60,752 bases of DNA from NCBI RefSeq assembly GCF_900113005.1, contig NZ_FONW01000019.1, positions 1 through 60,752 on the forward strand, read 5' to 3'. This stretch comes from Sunxiuqinia elliptica. GTDB taxonomy: Bacteria > Bacteroidota > Bacteroidia > Bacteroidales > Prolixibacteraceae. Made by a program: the position numbers and the translations under genes. This document shows, piece by piece, positions 26,354 through 35,136 of the stretch. The notes beneath the pieces were generated by a model. It was not told where the DNA came from. It worked only from the letters and a program-made list of their open reading frames with translations, and did not search any database. How positions within the stretch are numbered: position 1 is the stretch's first letter; each line of letters starts with the position of its first letter.

Positions 26354-27193
26354 TTACTGATTTTGAATTTCGAGTTCGCCCCGAACATATTCACCTAAAA
26401 TAGATAAACTTGATACAGTTTTCAAAATTAAATGAATGGCATGTTCATAATTTTCCATGCTGTCCCATTCAACATCCACATGAATCGTATATTCATTTGG
26501 TTTTCCAAGAATTGGAACTGACAGAATCCGGTTCAGGTTAATTTGATGCTCCGAAAAGATATTCAACACTTTAGCCAGCGCACCATAATAATGACCTACT
26601 TCAAAACAAATTGATGCTTTATTACTATCCTTGGAGTGGTTGGCATGTTTGGAAAGAATCCAGAAGCGGGTGTAGTTCTTCTTATTACTTTCAATTCCTT
26701 TGTCAATCACATTTAAGCCATAAAGCTCAGCCGTACGCAGGTTGCCAATTGCGGCAGCATCGGTTAGTTTTTGCTGCACCAACAATTTTCCTGAAGCCGC
26801 TGTATCCTGGTTTTCCTGGATCGTAGCATTGGGATAGTACTTTTCGATGTACTCTGTACACTGCCGAATAGCGATCGGATGTGAATAAATTGTTTTAACG
26901 TCTTCCGGTTTAGCTCCGGGCAACATCATCAGGTTCATTTGAATATGAATATATATTTCACCAATCACTCGTAAGTGAAAATCCCGAATAAGCGAATAGT
27001 TTTGGATAATGCTTCCGGCAATCGAATTTTCAATAGCCATAACCGCAATATCAACTTGATCAGAGTCAATCAGTTCACAAACACGCTGAAATGACTTGCA
27101 CTCCACCACTTCAATCTCTTCATCACCAAAATAATTTCGTGCAGCGTCTTCGTGAAAGGAACCGGCGATTCCCTGAATTGCAATCTTCTTCAT
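26354..27193 (-). CDS. pheA: Prephenate dehydratase
   Basis: A 279-residue monofunctional enzyme converting prephenate to phenylpyruvate in phenylalanine synthesis. The catalytic domain has GIAGSFHEDAARNYFG, AVMAIENSIAGSI and the Thr-Arg-Phe motif in KKNYTRFWIL. The C-terminal ACT domain has GALAKVLNIFSEHQINL, but the phenylalanine-binding ESRP motif is replaced by LSVP, so feedback control may differ. No chorismate mutase domain is fused. It is followed by flavodoxin. Confidence 0.95.
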   Translation of the reverse strand: MKKIAIQGIAGSFHEDAARNYFGDEEIEVVECKSFQRVCELIDSDQVDIAVMAIENSIAGSIIQNYSLIRDFHLRVIGEIYIHIQMNLMMLPGAKPEDVKTIYSHPIAIRQCTEYIEKYYPNATIQENQDTAASGKLLVQQKLTDAAAIGNLRTAELYGLNVIDKGIESNKKNYTRFWILSKHANHSKDSNKASICFEVGHYYGALAKVLNIFSEHQINLNRILSVPILGKPNEYTIHVDVEWDSMENYEHAIHLILKTVSSLSILGEYVRGELEIQNQ

Positions 27194-27219
27194 AGTTTTC
27201 GTTGTGTATTATAAAAAAA

Positions 27220-27240
27220 TCCCGGGTACTAAGCCCGGGA
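27220..27240 (-). terminator. Terminator of the ligase-ACT-small protein operon
   Basis: Stem TCCCGGG / CCCGGGA with a 7-nt loop. On the minus strand a run of seven T follows, so it ends transcripts coming from the 47-residue gene and its upstream operon, before pheA. Confidence 0.85.
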
Positions 27241-27419
27241 CAATTTACGCAAAAACACGTTTATATCATTATCTAAACAGATAAGAGGTTCAAAAAATTA
27301 ACAATAAAAGCATGTCTTTTCATGCTTCTGCAAGCTGTCTGGAAAAGATTCCTTTAAGTTCAACTTGGCATTCCCAGGTGACTTCAAATCCCTTCTCCCA
27401 GCAACTAACTGGCTCAGTA

Positions 27420-27563
27420 CTACTTTGCTGTTTCCTCTGTAGGTGTTTGCTGAAACGCATCCCGAACTCCCTTTGAAAAGTCTTTCCAGTTAAATGCGAT
27501 GGCGACAAGCAACACAATAATGAAACTGATTAAAAACTTTTCACTTGTATTCAATTTTCGCAT
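27420..27563 (-). CDS. 47-residue single-pass membrane protein
   Basis: A complete small gene: ATG at 27563, TAG at 27420-27422. The product starts MRKLNTSEKF, has one hydrophobic helix (about residues 10-25, FLISFIIVLLVAIAFN) and ends in a polar tail DAFQQTPTEETAK. It sits after the ACT-domain gene of the ligase/symporter operon and before that operon's terminator. The function is unknown. Its placement mirrors the 59-residue accessory gene after the other ACT gene. A longer reading frame on the same strand (27320-27517) overlaps it but has no protein-like features. Confidence 0.6.
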   Translation of the reverse strand: MRKLNTSEKFLISFIIVLLVAIAFNWKDFSKGVRDAFQQTPTEETAK

Positions 27564-27720
27564 GTTGTAAGTTTTAAGTCTTCATAACTCACTGAGTGAC
27601 TACAAACAAGCAAATCTCTGAACATCAGAAATCGTATCCTATTTGCTCCCAGTATTATTCATCAGCCAACAAATGCTGATATTTTTGCGCTCAACTTATG
27701 ACACGCTAAGCAAAACCAAG

Positions 27721-28149
27721 TCAGATTTTATACAAATCACTGGCTTTAACCAGCTCCAGCTGATGTTCTTGTAAAACGCGAATACATTTTTCGATGTTTG
27801 CCGGCTTTAAAACAACATTGGCTGATTTATTGTCCATTGAGAAAGCGTAAAGATACTCAATAAACACTTCCTCGGAAGACAAAATATTTAAAGCTTTTGC
27901 CAGAGCTCCCGGCACATTAGGACTGCTTAGGCAAACGACATCTGTTAGCTTAACGGAGAAATCAGCAGCTTTCAGCACTTGGTAAGCCTTGACCGGGTCG
28001 GAAACAATCAAGCGTAAAATGCCAAACTCAGAGGTATCGGCAACACTAAAAGCAGACATATTGATTCCGGCTTCGCCCAACAATTGAGAAACTTCATTCA
28101 GGCGTCCACTTTTATTTTCAAGAAAAACAGATAATTGTTTAATAATCAT
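27721..28149 (-). CDS. Tandem ACT-domain protein
   Basis: A 142-residue protein of two ACT domains (first: IIKQLSVFLENKSGRLNEVS; second: VVCLSSPNVPGALAKALNIL). Such free-standing double-ACT proteins usually sit beside phenylacetate-CoA ligase genes and are thought to bind an amino acid or related ligand. It starts 9 nt after the ligase stop. A paralogue lies at 31622-32071 beside the second ligase. Confidence 0.92.
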   Translation of the reverse strand: MIIKQLSVFLENKSGRLNEVSQLLGEAGINMSAFSVADTSEFGILRLIVSDPVKAYQVLKAADFSVKLTDVVCLSSPNVPGALAKALNILSSEEVFIEYLYAFSMDNKSANVVLKPANIEKCIRVLQEHQLELVKASDLYKI

Positions 28150-28158
28150 AGTAAGCTC

Positions 28159-29457
28159 CTAAATTTTACGGTTATCAATAACACGGCGGGCTTTTCCTGC
28201 CGTACGTTCAATCGTTTTGGGTTCAACCAGTTTCACATTCACCGAGATGCCCAAAGTACTCTGAATATTGTGTGTAATTTTCTTACGCAAAACCTCCAAC
28301 TGTTTTACTTCATCCGAGAAGAATTGTTCCTGCACCTCAACCATCAATTTCAAGGTATCCAGGTTTCCCTCGCGCTCAACAATAAGCAGGTAGTGTGGCT
28401 CGGTTTCACTCATTTCGAGCAACACGCTTTCAATTTGCGATGGGAATACATTCACCCCTCGAATAATCAACATATCATCACTTCGTCCCTTGCATTTTTC
28501 CATTCGAACTAAAGTCCTTCCACAGGCACATTTCTCATAGTTCAGCCGTGTTAGGTCACGCGTACGATAACGTATAATTGGAATTCCTTCCTTGGTAACT
28601 GTTGTAAACACCAACTCACCAATTTCACCTTCAGGCAATGGCTGCAGGGTTTCCGGATCAATAATTTCAGGAATAAAATGGTCTTCGTTGACATGCATGC
28701 CTTGCTGATGGCTACACTCACAAGAAACACCCGGTCCAATCACTTCACTCAGGCCATAAATATCGATGGCTTTCAAGCCCAACTTGGCTTCTATCTCCCG
28801 GCGCATTTCCTCGGTCCACGGTTCAGCGCCAAAAATACCAACCCGCAAATTAAGGTTTTCTTTTTCAATTCCAGCTTCATCCATCGCCTCTGCTAAAAAT
28901 AACGCATAGGAAGGCGTACAAGCAATTACCGATGTTCCAAAATCCTGCATCAATTGCAACTGCTTTTGTGTATTTCCTCCTGAAATGGGAATCACCGATG
29001 CTCCCAGGTTCTCACAACCATAATGCATTCCCAACCCTCCGGTAAACAAGCCATAACCATAGGCAATCTGAACCATGTCATTGCGATGCAAACCAGCCAT
29101 ACACAAGGTTCTGGTTACCACTTCGGCCCAAGTATTCAAATCTTTTCGGGTATACCCCACGACGGTTGGCTTTCCTGTTGTCCCTGACGATGCATGCACA
29201 CGCACAATTTCGCTCATGGGAACCGTAAACATGCCAAAAGGGTAATTATCCCGCAAATCCTGCTTGGTGGTAAATGGTAATTTTTCCAAGTCATCCACTG
29301 AGCGAATATCTCCCGGAACTAAGCCGGCATCCTGCATTTTTTTCCGATAACTCGGAACATTGTGATAAATGCGCTGCACGGTATCGACTAAACGTTCCGA
29401 CTGGATTTCCCGCATCTCATCACGGCTTGCACATTCTATTTTTTCATTCCAAATCAT
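28159..29457 (-). CDS. Phenylacetate-CoA ligase family protein (copy 1)
   Basis: A 432-residue adenylate-forming ligase that makes an aryl-CoA from an aryl acid, ATP and CoA. Motifs: P-loop-like [30 protein letters not shown], and [20 protein letters not shown]; the C-terminal region has [20 protein letters not shown]. In anaerobes that make 2-oxoacid oxidoreductases these ligases recover or activate aryl acids such as phenylacetate or indoleacetate. It is 16 nt downstream of the symporter stop and 9 nt upstream of the ACT gene. Confidence 0.93.
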   Translation of the reverse strand: MIWNEKIECASRDEMREIQSERLVDTVQRIYHNVPSYRKKMQDAGLVPGDIRSVDDLEKLPFTTKQDLRDNYPFGMFTVPMSEIVRVHASSGTTGKPTVVGYTRKDLNTWAEVVTRTLCMAGLHRNDMVQIAYGYGLFTGGLGMHYGCENLGASVIPISGGNTQKQLQLMQDFGTSVIACTPSYALFLAEAMDEAGIEKENLNLRVGIFGAEPWTEEMRREIEAKLGLKAIDIYGLSEVIGPGVSCECSHQQGMHVNEDHFIPEIIDPETLQPLPEGEIGELVFTTVTKEGIPIIRYRTRDLTRLNYEKCACGRTLVRMEKCKGRSDDMLIIRGVNVFPSQIESVLLEMSETEPHYLLIVEREGNLDTLKLMVEVQEQFFSDEVKQLEVLRKKITHNIQSTLGISVNVKLVEPKTIERTAGKARRVIDNRKI

Positions 29458-29473
29458 AACATTAGCTTTCTGG

Positions 29474-31066
29474 TTAATGAATGCCTTTCAGGCACACATC
29501 CAAATGTTTTGAATCAATTTTTGGTGTTAATAGGCTTACCCCAACCAAGACTAAAATTGAAATTGGCAGGGCAATCAGTAAGGGGTCAATAATCATCCAA
29601 GGAAATTCATTGACCAATATTTCTTTTCCAAATAACGCTTGACAAATTCCAAGAGGAACCGCTTCTTTTTGATGCACAAAAGCCAGTAAAAAAGCACTGA
29701 CCAACATCCCGGCAAGCATACTCCAAACGACTCCGGTACGGGTTGTACGCCGCCAGTACAATCCGCCAAAATAAGCGGGTAAAAACGCAGCCGCACAAAT
29801 CCCAAAAAAGATAGCTGTTCCGCGAGCAACAATCCCGATGGGCAAATGGTAACCAATAATGATACTAACCACAATAGCGACAACAATTCCCACTCGGGCA
29901 ATCAACATGCTATTCATCTGTGTGTCAGGAAACAGATTTTCAAATAAGTCGCGCCCAATCGAAGTTCCCATTGTGTGGAATTGAGAGCTTAATGTTGACA
30001 TTCCGGCAGAAAGCAAGGCCAACATAAACAGGTAAACAAACCACTCGGGCATGGCTGCATTCAGGTATTCAGGAATGACTAAATCCACATTTCCCTGGGC
30101 CACCTCAATCGCTAACTTTCCAGTTTCCTGGTAAAAATAGAGGTTGGATAAGGCTCCAACAGTGTAAATAAAACCGGTAACCACAAAAATAAAGATCCCT
30201 CCAATCAGCACTGCGCGGTTCAACTCCCGGTTACTTTTAACAGTCATAAAACGAACAACGAGCTGAGGTTGGGCCAACACGCCAATTCCTACACCAAAAA
30301 TAATATTGGTCGTAAGCACCCACCACCAAGCCGAACCCAACCTAGGGAAGGCGGTCCATCCCTGATGTCCTTTCCCTTGGAGCTCAACCGGAACGAGCTT
30401 GGCCATATTTGTCAAGGCCTCGTGTGCTCCTGAAACGCCTCCTAGCTTTAAATAGGTCATAAACAACAAGAAGAAAAGACTCAAAAACATGACTCCTCCT
30501 TGTAAGGCATCGGTGTACATCACTCCTTTCAGGCCTCCGGCTATCACATAGGCTGCAATAATCAGGGAGAAAAAAGTGAGTGCCATCCCAAAATCAATCT
30601 CGAAAATACTTTCAATAAAGCGGGCGCCGCCAATCAATACAACTGCCGCATACAAAGGCATGGCGATAAAAATAATTGCCCCACTAAGCATCTGAATTCC
30701 TTTGGACTGAAAGCGACTTCCCAAAAATTCCGGGAAGGTATGAGCATCCAGGTTGTGTCCCATTTTTCGGGTACGCCGGCCAAAAAACACAAAAGCTATC
30801 AACACCCCAATCAAAATGTTTAACACCGTTAGCCAGATCAATCCCATGCCGTAAACCCCGGCAATCCCTCCAAATCCGATAATGGCAGAAGTTGAAATAA
30901 ACGTTGCGCCATAGGAAATTGCCATCACAAAAGGGTGAATCTCACGACCTCCCAATAAGTAATCTTTAGCCGTCTTGGTCTTTTTAAAGCCCACATAACC
31001 CAAATAAGCAATCACTAGTAGATAAGTGATGACCACAAGTCCAAGTGTATAGGTGTTCATATTCAA
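29474..31066 (-). CDS. Sodium:solute symporter (SSS/SLC5 family)
   Basis: A 530-residue membrane transporter with about 13 hydrophobic helices. The N-terminus includes [18 protein letters not shown] and [19 protein letters not shown], typical of SSS carriers, and the sodium-site helix reads [17 protein letters not shown]. The gene order with aryl-CoA ligase suggests import of an aryl or short-chain carboxylate. The 59-residue accessory gene expected just upstream is separated from it by a 376-nt region containing a dispersed repeat. Confidence 0.93.
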   Translation of the reverse strand: MNMNTYTLGLVVITYLLVIAYLGYVGFKKTKTAKDYLLGGREIHPFVMAISYGATFISTSAIIGFGGIAGVYGMGLIWLTVLNILIGVLIAFVFFGRRTRKMGHNLDAHTFPEFLGSRFQSKGIQMLSGAIIFIAMPLYAAVVLIGGARFIESIFEIDFGMALTFFSLIIAAYVIAGGLKGVMYTDALQGGVMFLSLFFLLFMTYLKLGGVSGAHEALTNMAKLVPVELQGKGHQGWTAFPRLGSAWWWVLTTNIIFGVGIGVLAQPQLVVRFMTVKSNRELNRAVLIGGIFIFVVTGFIYTVGALSNLYFYQETGKLAIEVAQGNVDLVIPEYLNAAMPEWFVYLFMLALLSAGMSTLSSQFHTMGTSIGRDLFENLFPDTQMNSMLIARVGIVVAIVVSIIIGYHLPIGIVARGTAIFFGICAAAFLPAYFGGLYWRRTTRTGVVWSMLAGMLVSAFLLAFVHQKEAVPLGICQALFGKEILVNEFPWMIIDPLLIALPISILVLVGVSLLTPKIDSKHLDVCLKGIH

Positions 31067-31442
31067 AGTTGTTTCAATTCAAGTTTTTCTATTCAAGCCA
31101 CAATCGTTAATCATTCATCAACTCCCCTTGTCCTATCGGACGGATTTTCATTTTTGTCTTGACACAAAAACGAAACAAAAAAGTCAAGGCTCACGATCGT
31201 TTTTAATAGAAAACTACGGATCGTTCGCCCCGGCGCAATCCAACTCCTCCCTTCAGTCGTTAAACAGGATTGCTTCCCAGTGCCACCGCAACTCACTCCC
31301 TTGTTTTCCAAATCAAAACCCTCGTAGGCCCGCCCATAACGCAAACCCTCGCACGAAAAACAAATTCTTTATTCAAAATCTCGGCTTGGGAGATAATCAT
31401 TTATCAAGCTTTCATGCCCTGTGCTCTCTGCTCTACCGCTTG
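31067..31442. other. Intergenic region carrying a dispersed repeat
   Basis: 376 nt between the symporter and its small accessory gene. No gene is seen. Most of it is a copy of repeat family B (31151-31334). Confidence 0.7.
31151..31334. repeat. Dispersed repeat family B, copy 1
   Basis: It shares ordered blocks, in the same orientation, with 56881-57064: TCAAGGCT, ACGAT, AAAACTACGG, CCAACTCCTCCC, AAACAGG, TCCCTTGTTTTC and TCAAAACCCTCGTAGGCC. It begins with a short hairpin TTTTTGTCttgaCACAAAAA and an A-rich run. The intervening bases have diverged. Confidence 0.8.
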
Positions 31443-31622
31443 CTACATCTTTTCTTTTAGCAGTTCGTCCCGGTCTTCCCAAGCAAGGTCTTTTTCCATT
31501 TCCGAAGCGTCAGTTTCCTGCCCCCGGTTCCAGTTTCTAACACCATACCAAACGCAAGCAATTAAGCTCAATACTGCCAAAGCATAGCCCCAGTAAATTG
31601 AAGGATCATCAATTCCGAACAT
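31443..31622 (-). CDS. Symporter small accessory protein (59 residues)
   Basis: ATG at 31622 overlaps the ACT-gene stop as TGATG; TAG at 31443-31445. The product starts MFGIDDPSIYWGYALAVLS, has one membrane helix (about residues 8-28) and a charged tail (EMEKDLAWEDRDELLKEKM). The MFGIDDP start and size match the small accessory proteins that precede SSS symporters in many anaerobes and archaea. Its stop-start coupling with ACT copy 2 argues that it is translated. The symporter it should serve is 376 nt downstream across a repeat. Confidence 0.82.
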   Translation of the reverse strand: MFGIDDPSIYWGYALAVLSLIACVWYGVRNWNRGQETDASEMEKDLAWEDRDELLKEKM

Positions 31623-32071
31623 CAGGAGATTTTTTTAGATGTTACACCATAAACCAACTCATCGGCCAGCGGATACAAATCCACAGCAGTAACCTGCTCC
31701 AGCGCTAGCTCATAATCCTCAACATCGACAATCAGCAGCGCTCGCTTATTATCTTCCAAAACCCGCCCATAGGCATTCAGGAAATTGACGCCTGCCCTAG
31801 CCAGTTGAACGAGTGTTTCATCCAGTCCTCCCGGATGATCATCCATGCCAAAAGCGAGCACTTGTCGCAAGGTTGCCGAGAAACCATTATCCTGCAATGC
31901 CTCACAAGCCTTTTGCGGTTGATTAACCAGCAAATTAAAAATTCCCCACCCACTAACGGTATGGGTTAAAGTCATCGACCGGATATTGATGTGATTTTCC
32001 CGAAGCACTCGGGTAACACGTTCAAAATGCCCGGTTTTATTCTCTAAAAAGATGGAAACCTGGTAAGCCAT
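31622..32071 (-). CDS. Tandem ACT-domain protein (copy 2)
   Basis: A 149-residue double-ACT protein (YQVSIFLENKTGHFERVTRV; FGMDDHPGGLDETLVQLARA). It lies 10 nt after ligase copy 2 and overlaps the start of the accessory gene by 1 nt. It is a paralogue of 27721-28149, clearly diverged. Confidence 0.92.
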   Translation of the reverse strand: MAYQVSIFLENKTGHFERVTRVLRENHINIRSMTLTHTVSGWGIFNLLVNQPQKACEALQDNGFSATLRQVLAFGMDDHPGGLDETLVQLARAGVNFLNAYGRVLEDNKRALLIVDVEDYELALEQVTAVDLYPLADELVYGVTSKKIS

Positions 32072-32081
32072 GTCGTCTGAT

Positions 32082-33395
32082 TTATAGTTTTACGGTATTT
32101 AAAGTTCGGTTATCTTTCACCCGAACAGCTTTTCCTTCGGACTTGGGAATGGATCCCGGTTCAACCAACCTCACAATGGGTTTAGCCAATACTTCATCAC
32201 GAATTTGCTGGGTTATTTTTCGGGTCAGGCGATCCAGACGGGTAATGTCGCCATTGAACCAGTCCTTCTTCACTTCTACATCTACAATCATTTCGTCTGC
32301 ACCATTTCGCTGTTCAAGAGTAATGAGGTAGTCTGCCCCCACTTCTGGAATTTTAAGCAGCACCCCTTCAATTTGCATCGGAAAGACATTGCATCCTTTT
32401 ATAATAAACATGTCGTCGCTGCGGCCAGTAATCCGGTCAAGTCGGGCATGCGTCCGCCCACAGGCACAAGTTCCTGGAATGATACGTGTTAAATCGCGGG
32501 TTCGATAGCGAATCAAAGGCATGGCCTGACGGTCGAGGGTGGTCAGCACCAACTCGCCAACTTCACCATCAGGAACAGGCTCCAGCGTGTCGGGATTCAG
32601 AATTTCAACCAGGTAAGAATCTTCCCAAATATGTAAGCCAGCCTGCTCCGTGCATTCAAAGGCAACTCCCGGCCCATTCATCTCAGACAAGCCAAATGAG
32701 TTGTAAGCTTTTACACCAAACATCTCCTCTATTCGCTGGCGCTGCTCTTCGGTGTGTGGTTCTGCTCCAATTACGAATAAACGCAGGTCAGTATCTTTTC
32801 TCGGATCCAGTCCTTCGGCCTGAAAAATTTCGTACAAACGGCCCAAGTAACTCGGGATCGCATGGACAACAGTAGTGCCATAGTCCTGCATCAGTTTGAT
32901 TTGACGCAAGCTATTACCAGCTCCCGCAGGAATGCTCAAGCACCCCAGGCGCTCAATCCCATACTGAAAGCCCAAGCCTCCAGTAAAAAGCCCATAGCCA
33001 CATATATTTTGGAAAACATCAGTATCGCGAACTCCTGCACAATACAGCGATCGTGCCATTAGGTTAGCCCAACTGGCAATGTCATGTCGGTTATGAAAGA
33101 TGACGGTTGGATTACCCGTTGTTCCGCTGGAACTATGCAGGCGAATCAGTTCTTGTTTAGGTGCCCCCAAAAAGCCATACGGAAAATTTTCACGTAAATG
33201 CTGCTTGGTGGTATACGGTAACCGTCGGATATCGTCAGGTTGTTTGATCAGCTCAGGACGAATACCTTTTTGTTGAAAAACTTGCTTATAAAAAGGCGAC
33301 CGCGCTGCATAAGTTAGCGTTTCTTTCAGTCGTTCAGTTTGCAGTTTTTTCAGTTCATCATGAGCTAAGGTTTCAAGTTGTTTTTCCCAGTACAT
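32082..33395 (-). CDS. Phenylacetate-CoA ligase family protein (copy 2)
   Basis: A 437-residue paralogue of copy 1 with the same motifs: [51 protein letters not shown] and GRSDDMFIIKGCNVFPMQIE. The two ligases differ along their whole length, so they are old paralogues that probably prefer different aryl acids. It lies 36 nt downstream of a porin gene, and the porin-ligase-ACT-accessory order looks like one operon. Confidence 0.93.
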   Translation of the reverse strand: MYWEKQLETLAHDELKKLQTERLKETLTYAARSPFYKQVFQQKGIRPELIKQPDDIRRLPYTTKQHLRENFPYGFLGAPKQELIRLHSSSGTTGNPTVIFHNRHDIASWANLMARSLYCAGVRDTDVFQNICGYGLFTGGLGFQYGIERLGCLSIPAGAGNSLRQIKLMQDYGTTVVHAIPSYLGRLYEIFQAEGLDPRKDTDLRLFVIGAEPHTEEQRQRIEEMFGVKAYNSFGLSEMNGPGVAFECTEQAGLHIWEDSYLVEILNPDTLEPVPDGEVGELVLTTLDRQAMPLIRYRTRDLTRIIPGTCACGRTHARLDRITGRSDDMFIIKGCNVFPMQIEGVLLKIPEVGADYLITLEQRNGADEMIVDVEVKKDWFNGDITRLDRLTRKITQQIRDEVLAKPIVRLVEPGSIPKSEGKAVRVKDNRTLNTVKL

Positions 33396-33431
33396 TTAGG
33401 TTTTTAGTTTCATTGGTTAAAAAGCTTCCGG

Positions 33432-34703
33432 TCAGAAGAGGTACATCATCATAACACAGAAGCGGTTATTCATCGTTTGGTGCTTATCAGCATATAATCC
33501 ATCAGAAAAATCAAATGCTCCAACACCATAATTAGCGGTTGTTAGTTCATACTCGGCAACTACGCGTAGTTTCGATACATTTAGGGCAATATGTGGCGAC
33601 ACCCTTGCCAGGTTTTGGACATTGGGCAGCAAACCTGTCACAATGCCTTTACCAGAGCCATCATCATAAAGCGGATCGGTTGTACCCAAGTTTCCTCCAT
33701 AGCCAAACAAGGCTCCAACCTGCCACTTTTTGCCATACACCACATTAAATAAGGTGGTATAATTATTATAGTTTGTATAAGTTTCTTCTCCGGTAGCTTC
33801 ATCGCGTGTAGCAACTCCATAACCACCCAAAAAAGTCAGGTGGGTCATGTTTTGCCCATAATATCCTTTGGCAACCACACTTAACTTATCTTGCTTATGC
33901 TTGAAGTAAGCCATGAAACCAGAGCTTGTTAGAAATTCATCGGCTTTAAACTTGCCCTCGGTACCAGTAACCGTCATTCGGGGTTTTATGCGTTTTATTT
34001 GTGCTCCAACTCCAGCCGTAATTCCATTGTGATGATATTCTGTTGACCAAACCAACTCAGGCATAACGCCATTACGTTGCGCTTGGTTAGGCGTACTAAA
34101 ATTACTAGCTTCAAAACATTTTGACGTGTACTGATTTTCATAAACCGCAGCACCTGAGACAGTCCAATTGCCTGAAATCATATCGTAACGCACCATCGGA
34201 GAGCGGTTAAAAGCCTGGAATGGAGCTCCTGTATTTAAGCCTGCAACCGTAGGAAAAGCACCACCACCCCAGAACGGGTGCCAAGTTTGTCCAACTAACA
34301 AGCGCGAGCTTTCCCAATCAAGCACCATATTTGCATGACGAATCCGAAAAAGTGTTGGCTCCGTTTTAACAATTCCACCAAAATCGAACTCAATGTTCCC
34401 GCTACTCTTTGCTCCCAAAATTTCAGGACCAGAAATCCGCAGACCAATACGAGACGCTAAAGCCGAAAGGTTTGAACTAGCTTGTTCATTAATATCCTCT
34501 CCATTAGCATCCTTCCCAACATAAAGCGGAACAAGATAAAAAGTTTCATTTGCAGCATCCAAGCCTTTATACGAATCGATAAAAAACTCATTTCTCACAA
34601 ATCCATACCAATCCAGCTTAACATCCTTTACTTCTTGCGCATTGGCATACATGGTTAAACCGATCAAACAGAGCAGTCCCCAAATTCTCTTCATCATCTT
34701 CAA
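33432..34703 (-). CDS. Outer-membrane porin-like beta-barrel protein
   Basis: A 423-residue protein with signal peptide (GLTMYANAQ) and many alternating amphipathic strands (SRIGLRISGPEILGAKSSGN, FRIRHANMVLDWESSRLLVG) ending with the outer-membrane-type aromatic terminus MMYLF. It resembles DcaP-type porins that pass small aromatic or dicarboxylate anions, which fits the downstream aryl-CoA ligases. ATGs at 34703 and 34697 are both possible starts. Confidence 0.78.
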   Translation of the reverse strand: MKMMKRIWGLLCLIGLTMYANAQEVKDVKLDWYGFVRNEFFIDSYKGLDAANETFYLVPLYVGKDANGEDINEQASSNLSALASRIGLRISGPEILGAKSSGNIEFDFGGIVKTEPTLFRIRHANMVLDWESSRLLVGQTWHPFWGGGAFPTVAGLNTGAPFQAFNRSPMVRYDMISGNWTVSGAAVYENQYTSKCFEASNFSTPNQAQRNGVMPELVWSTEYHHNGITAGVGAQIKRIKPRMTVTGTEGKFKADEFLTSSGFMAYFKHKQDKLSVVAKGYYGQNMTHLTFLGGYGVATRDEATGEETYTNYNNYTTLFNVVYGKKWQVGALFGYGGNLGTTDPLYDDGSGKGIVTGLLPNVQNLARVSPHIALNVSKLRVVAEYELTTANYGVGAFDFSDGLYADKHQTMNNRFCVMMMYLF

Positions 34704-34831
34704 TTTAAAAGCAGTGTTTTTGGTTTTTCTTTACAAAATGTAGACAAACAACATCCAGAAAAACAGGAAAAGCAATCCCAATCGGAAAGAATCGTGAAAT
34801 TCCGTTAGTCTCATTTTGGTTAATTGGAAGT

Positions 34832-34839
34832 CAAAAATA
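34832..34839 (-). promoter_or_regulatory. -7 box of the porin-ligase operon
   Basis: On the minus strand this reads TATTTTTG, a perfect TAnnTTTG. The predicted transcript has a leader of roughly 120 nt. No clear -33 TTTG is present. Confidence 0.35.
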
Positions 34840-35068
34840 AAACAATTCGTTCCCCCTCCAATCCTACGGCTGAAGATAATTCATTCAAAAACAGCCTTCT
34901 GATTTACATTTCGCTAATCAAACACTCCGACAAACAAGCAATTGTAAATAATTAGTGGCTATAAATTACAATTTGAAAATTCTGTAATTTATAATGATTT
35001 TGAATAATAACTCCTTAAAAATCATTTTCTGAGCATATTTCAATTCAACAAAAAAAAACTCAAGACTT

Positions 35069-35084
35069 TGTAACATTGGTTACA
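35069..35084. promoter_or_regulatory. Crp/Fnr-like palindrome upstream of nrfHA
   Basis: TGTAAC-ATTG-GTTACA, a perfect 6+6 inverted repeat with a 4-nt spacer. Its centre is 29.5 nt upstream of the -7-like box TAGTTTTA at 35106, the same spacing as at the 2-oxoacid oxidoreductase promoter. It also overlaps a TTTG (35067-35070). Confidence 0.6.
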
Positions 35085-35090
35085 TTTTCG

Positions 35091-35113
35091 TAACTTTTAG
35101 TGGACTAGTTTTA
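35091..35113 (+). promoter_or_regulatory. Candidate -7 boxes of the nrfHA promoter
   Basis: Two near-consensus boxes occur: TAACTTTT at 35091-35098, 20 nt after TTTG at 35067-35070, and TAGTTTTA at 35106-35113, placed for activation from the palindrome. Either would give a short leader before the nrfH ATG at 35137. Confidence 0.4.
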
Positions 35114-35136
35114 AACAATAAAAAATGTAGCCAGAT

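Larger units (their letters stand above)
34704..35136. other. Divergent promoter region between porin and nrfH
   Basis: 433 nt, AT-rich, no gene. It holds a minus-strand -7 box for the porin and a palindrome plus promoter boxes for nrfHA. Confidence 0.7.

Noticed and set aside
27320-27517. 65-codon minus-strand frame between pheA and the ACT gene
   Set aside because: It overlaps the 47-residue membrane-protein gene in another frame and has no start context, hydrophobic helix or family features.
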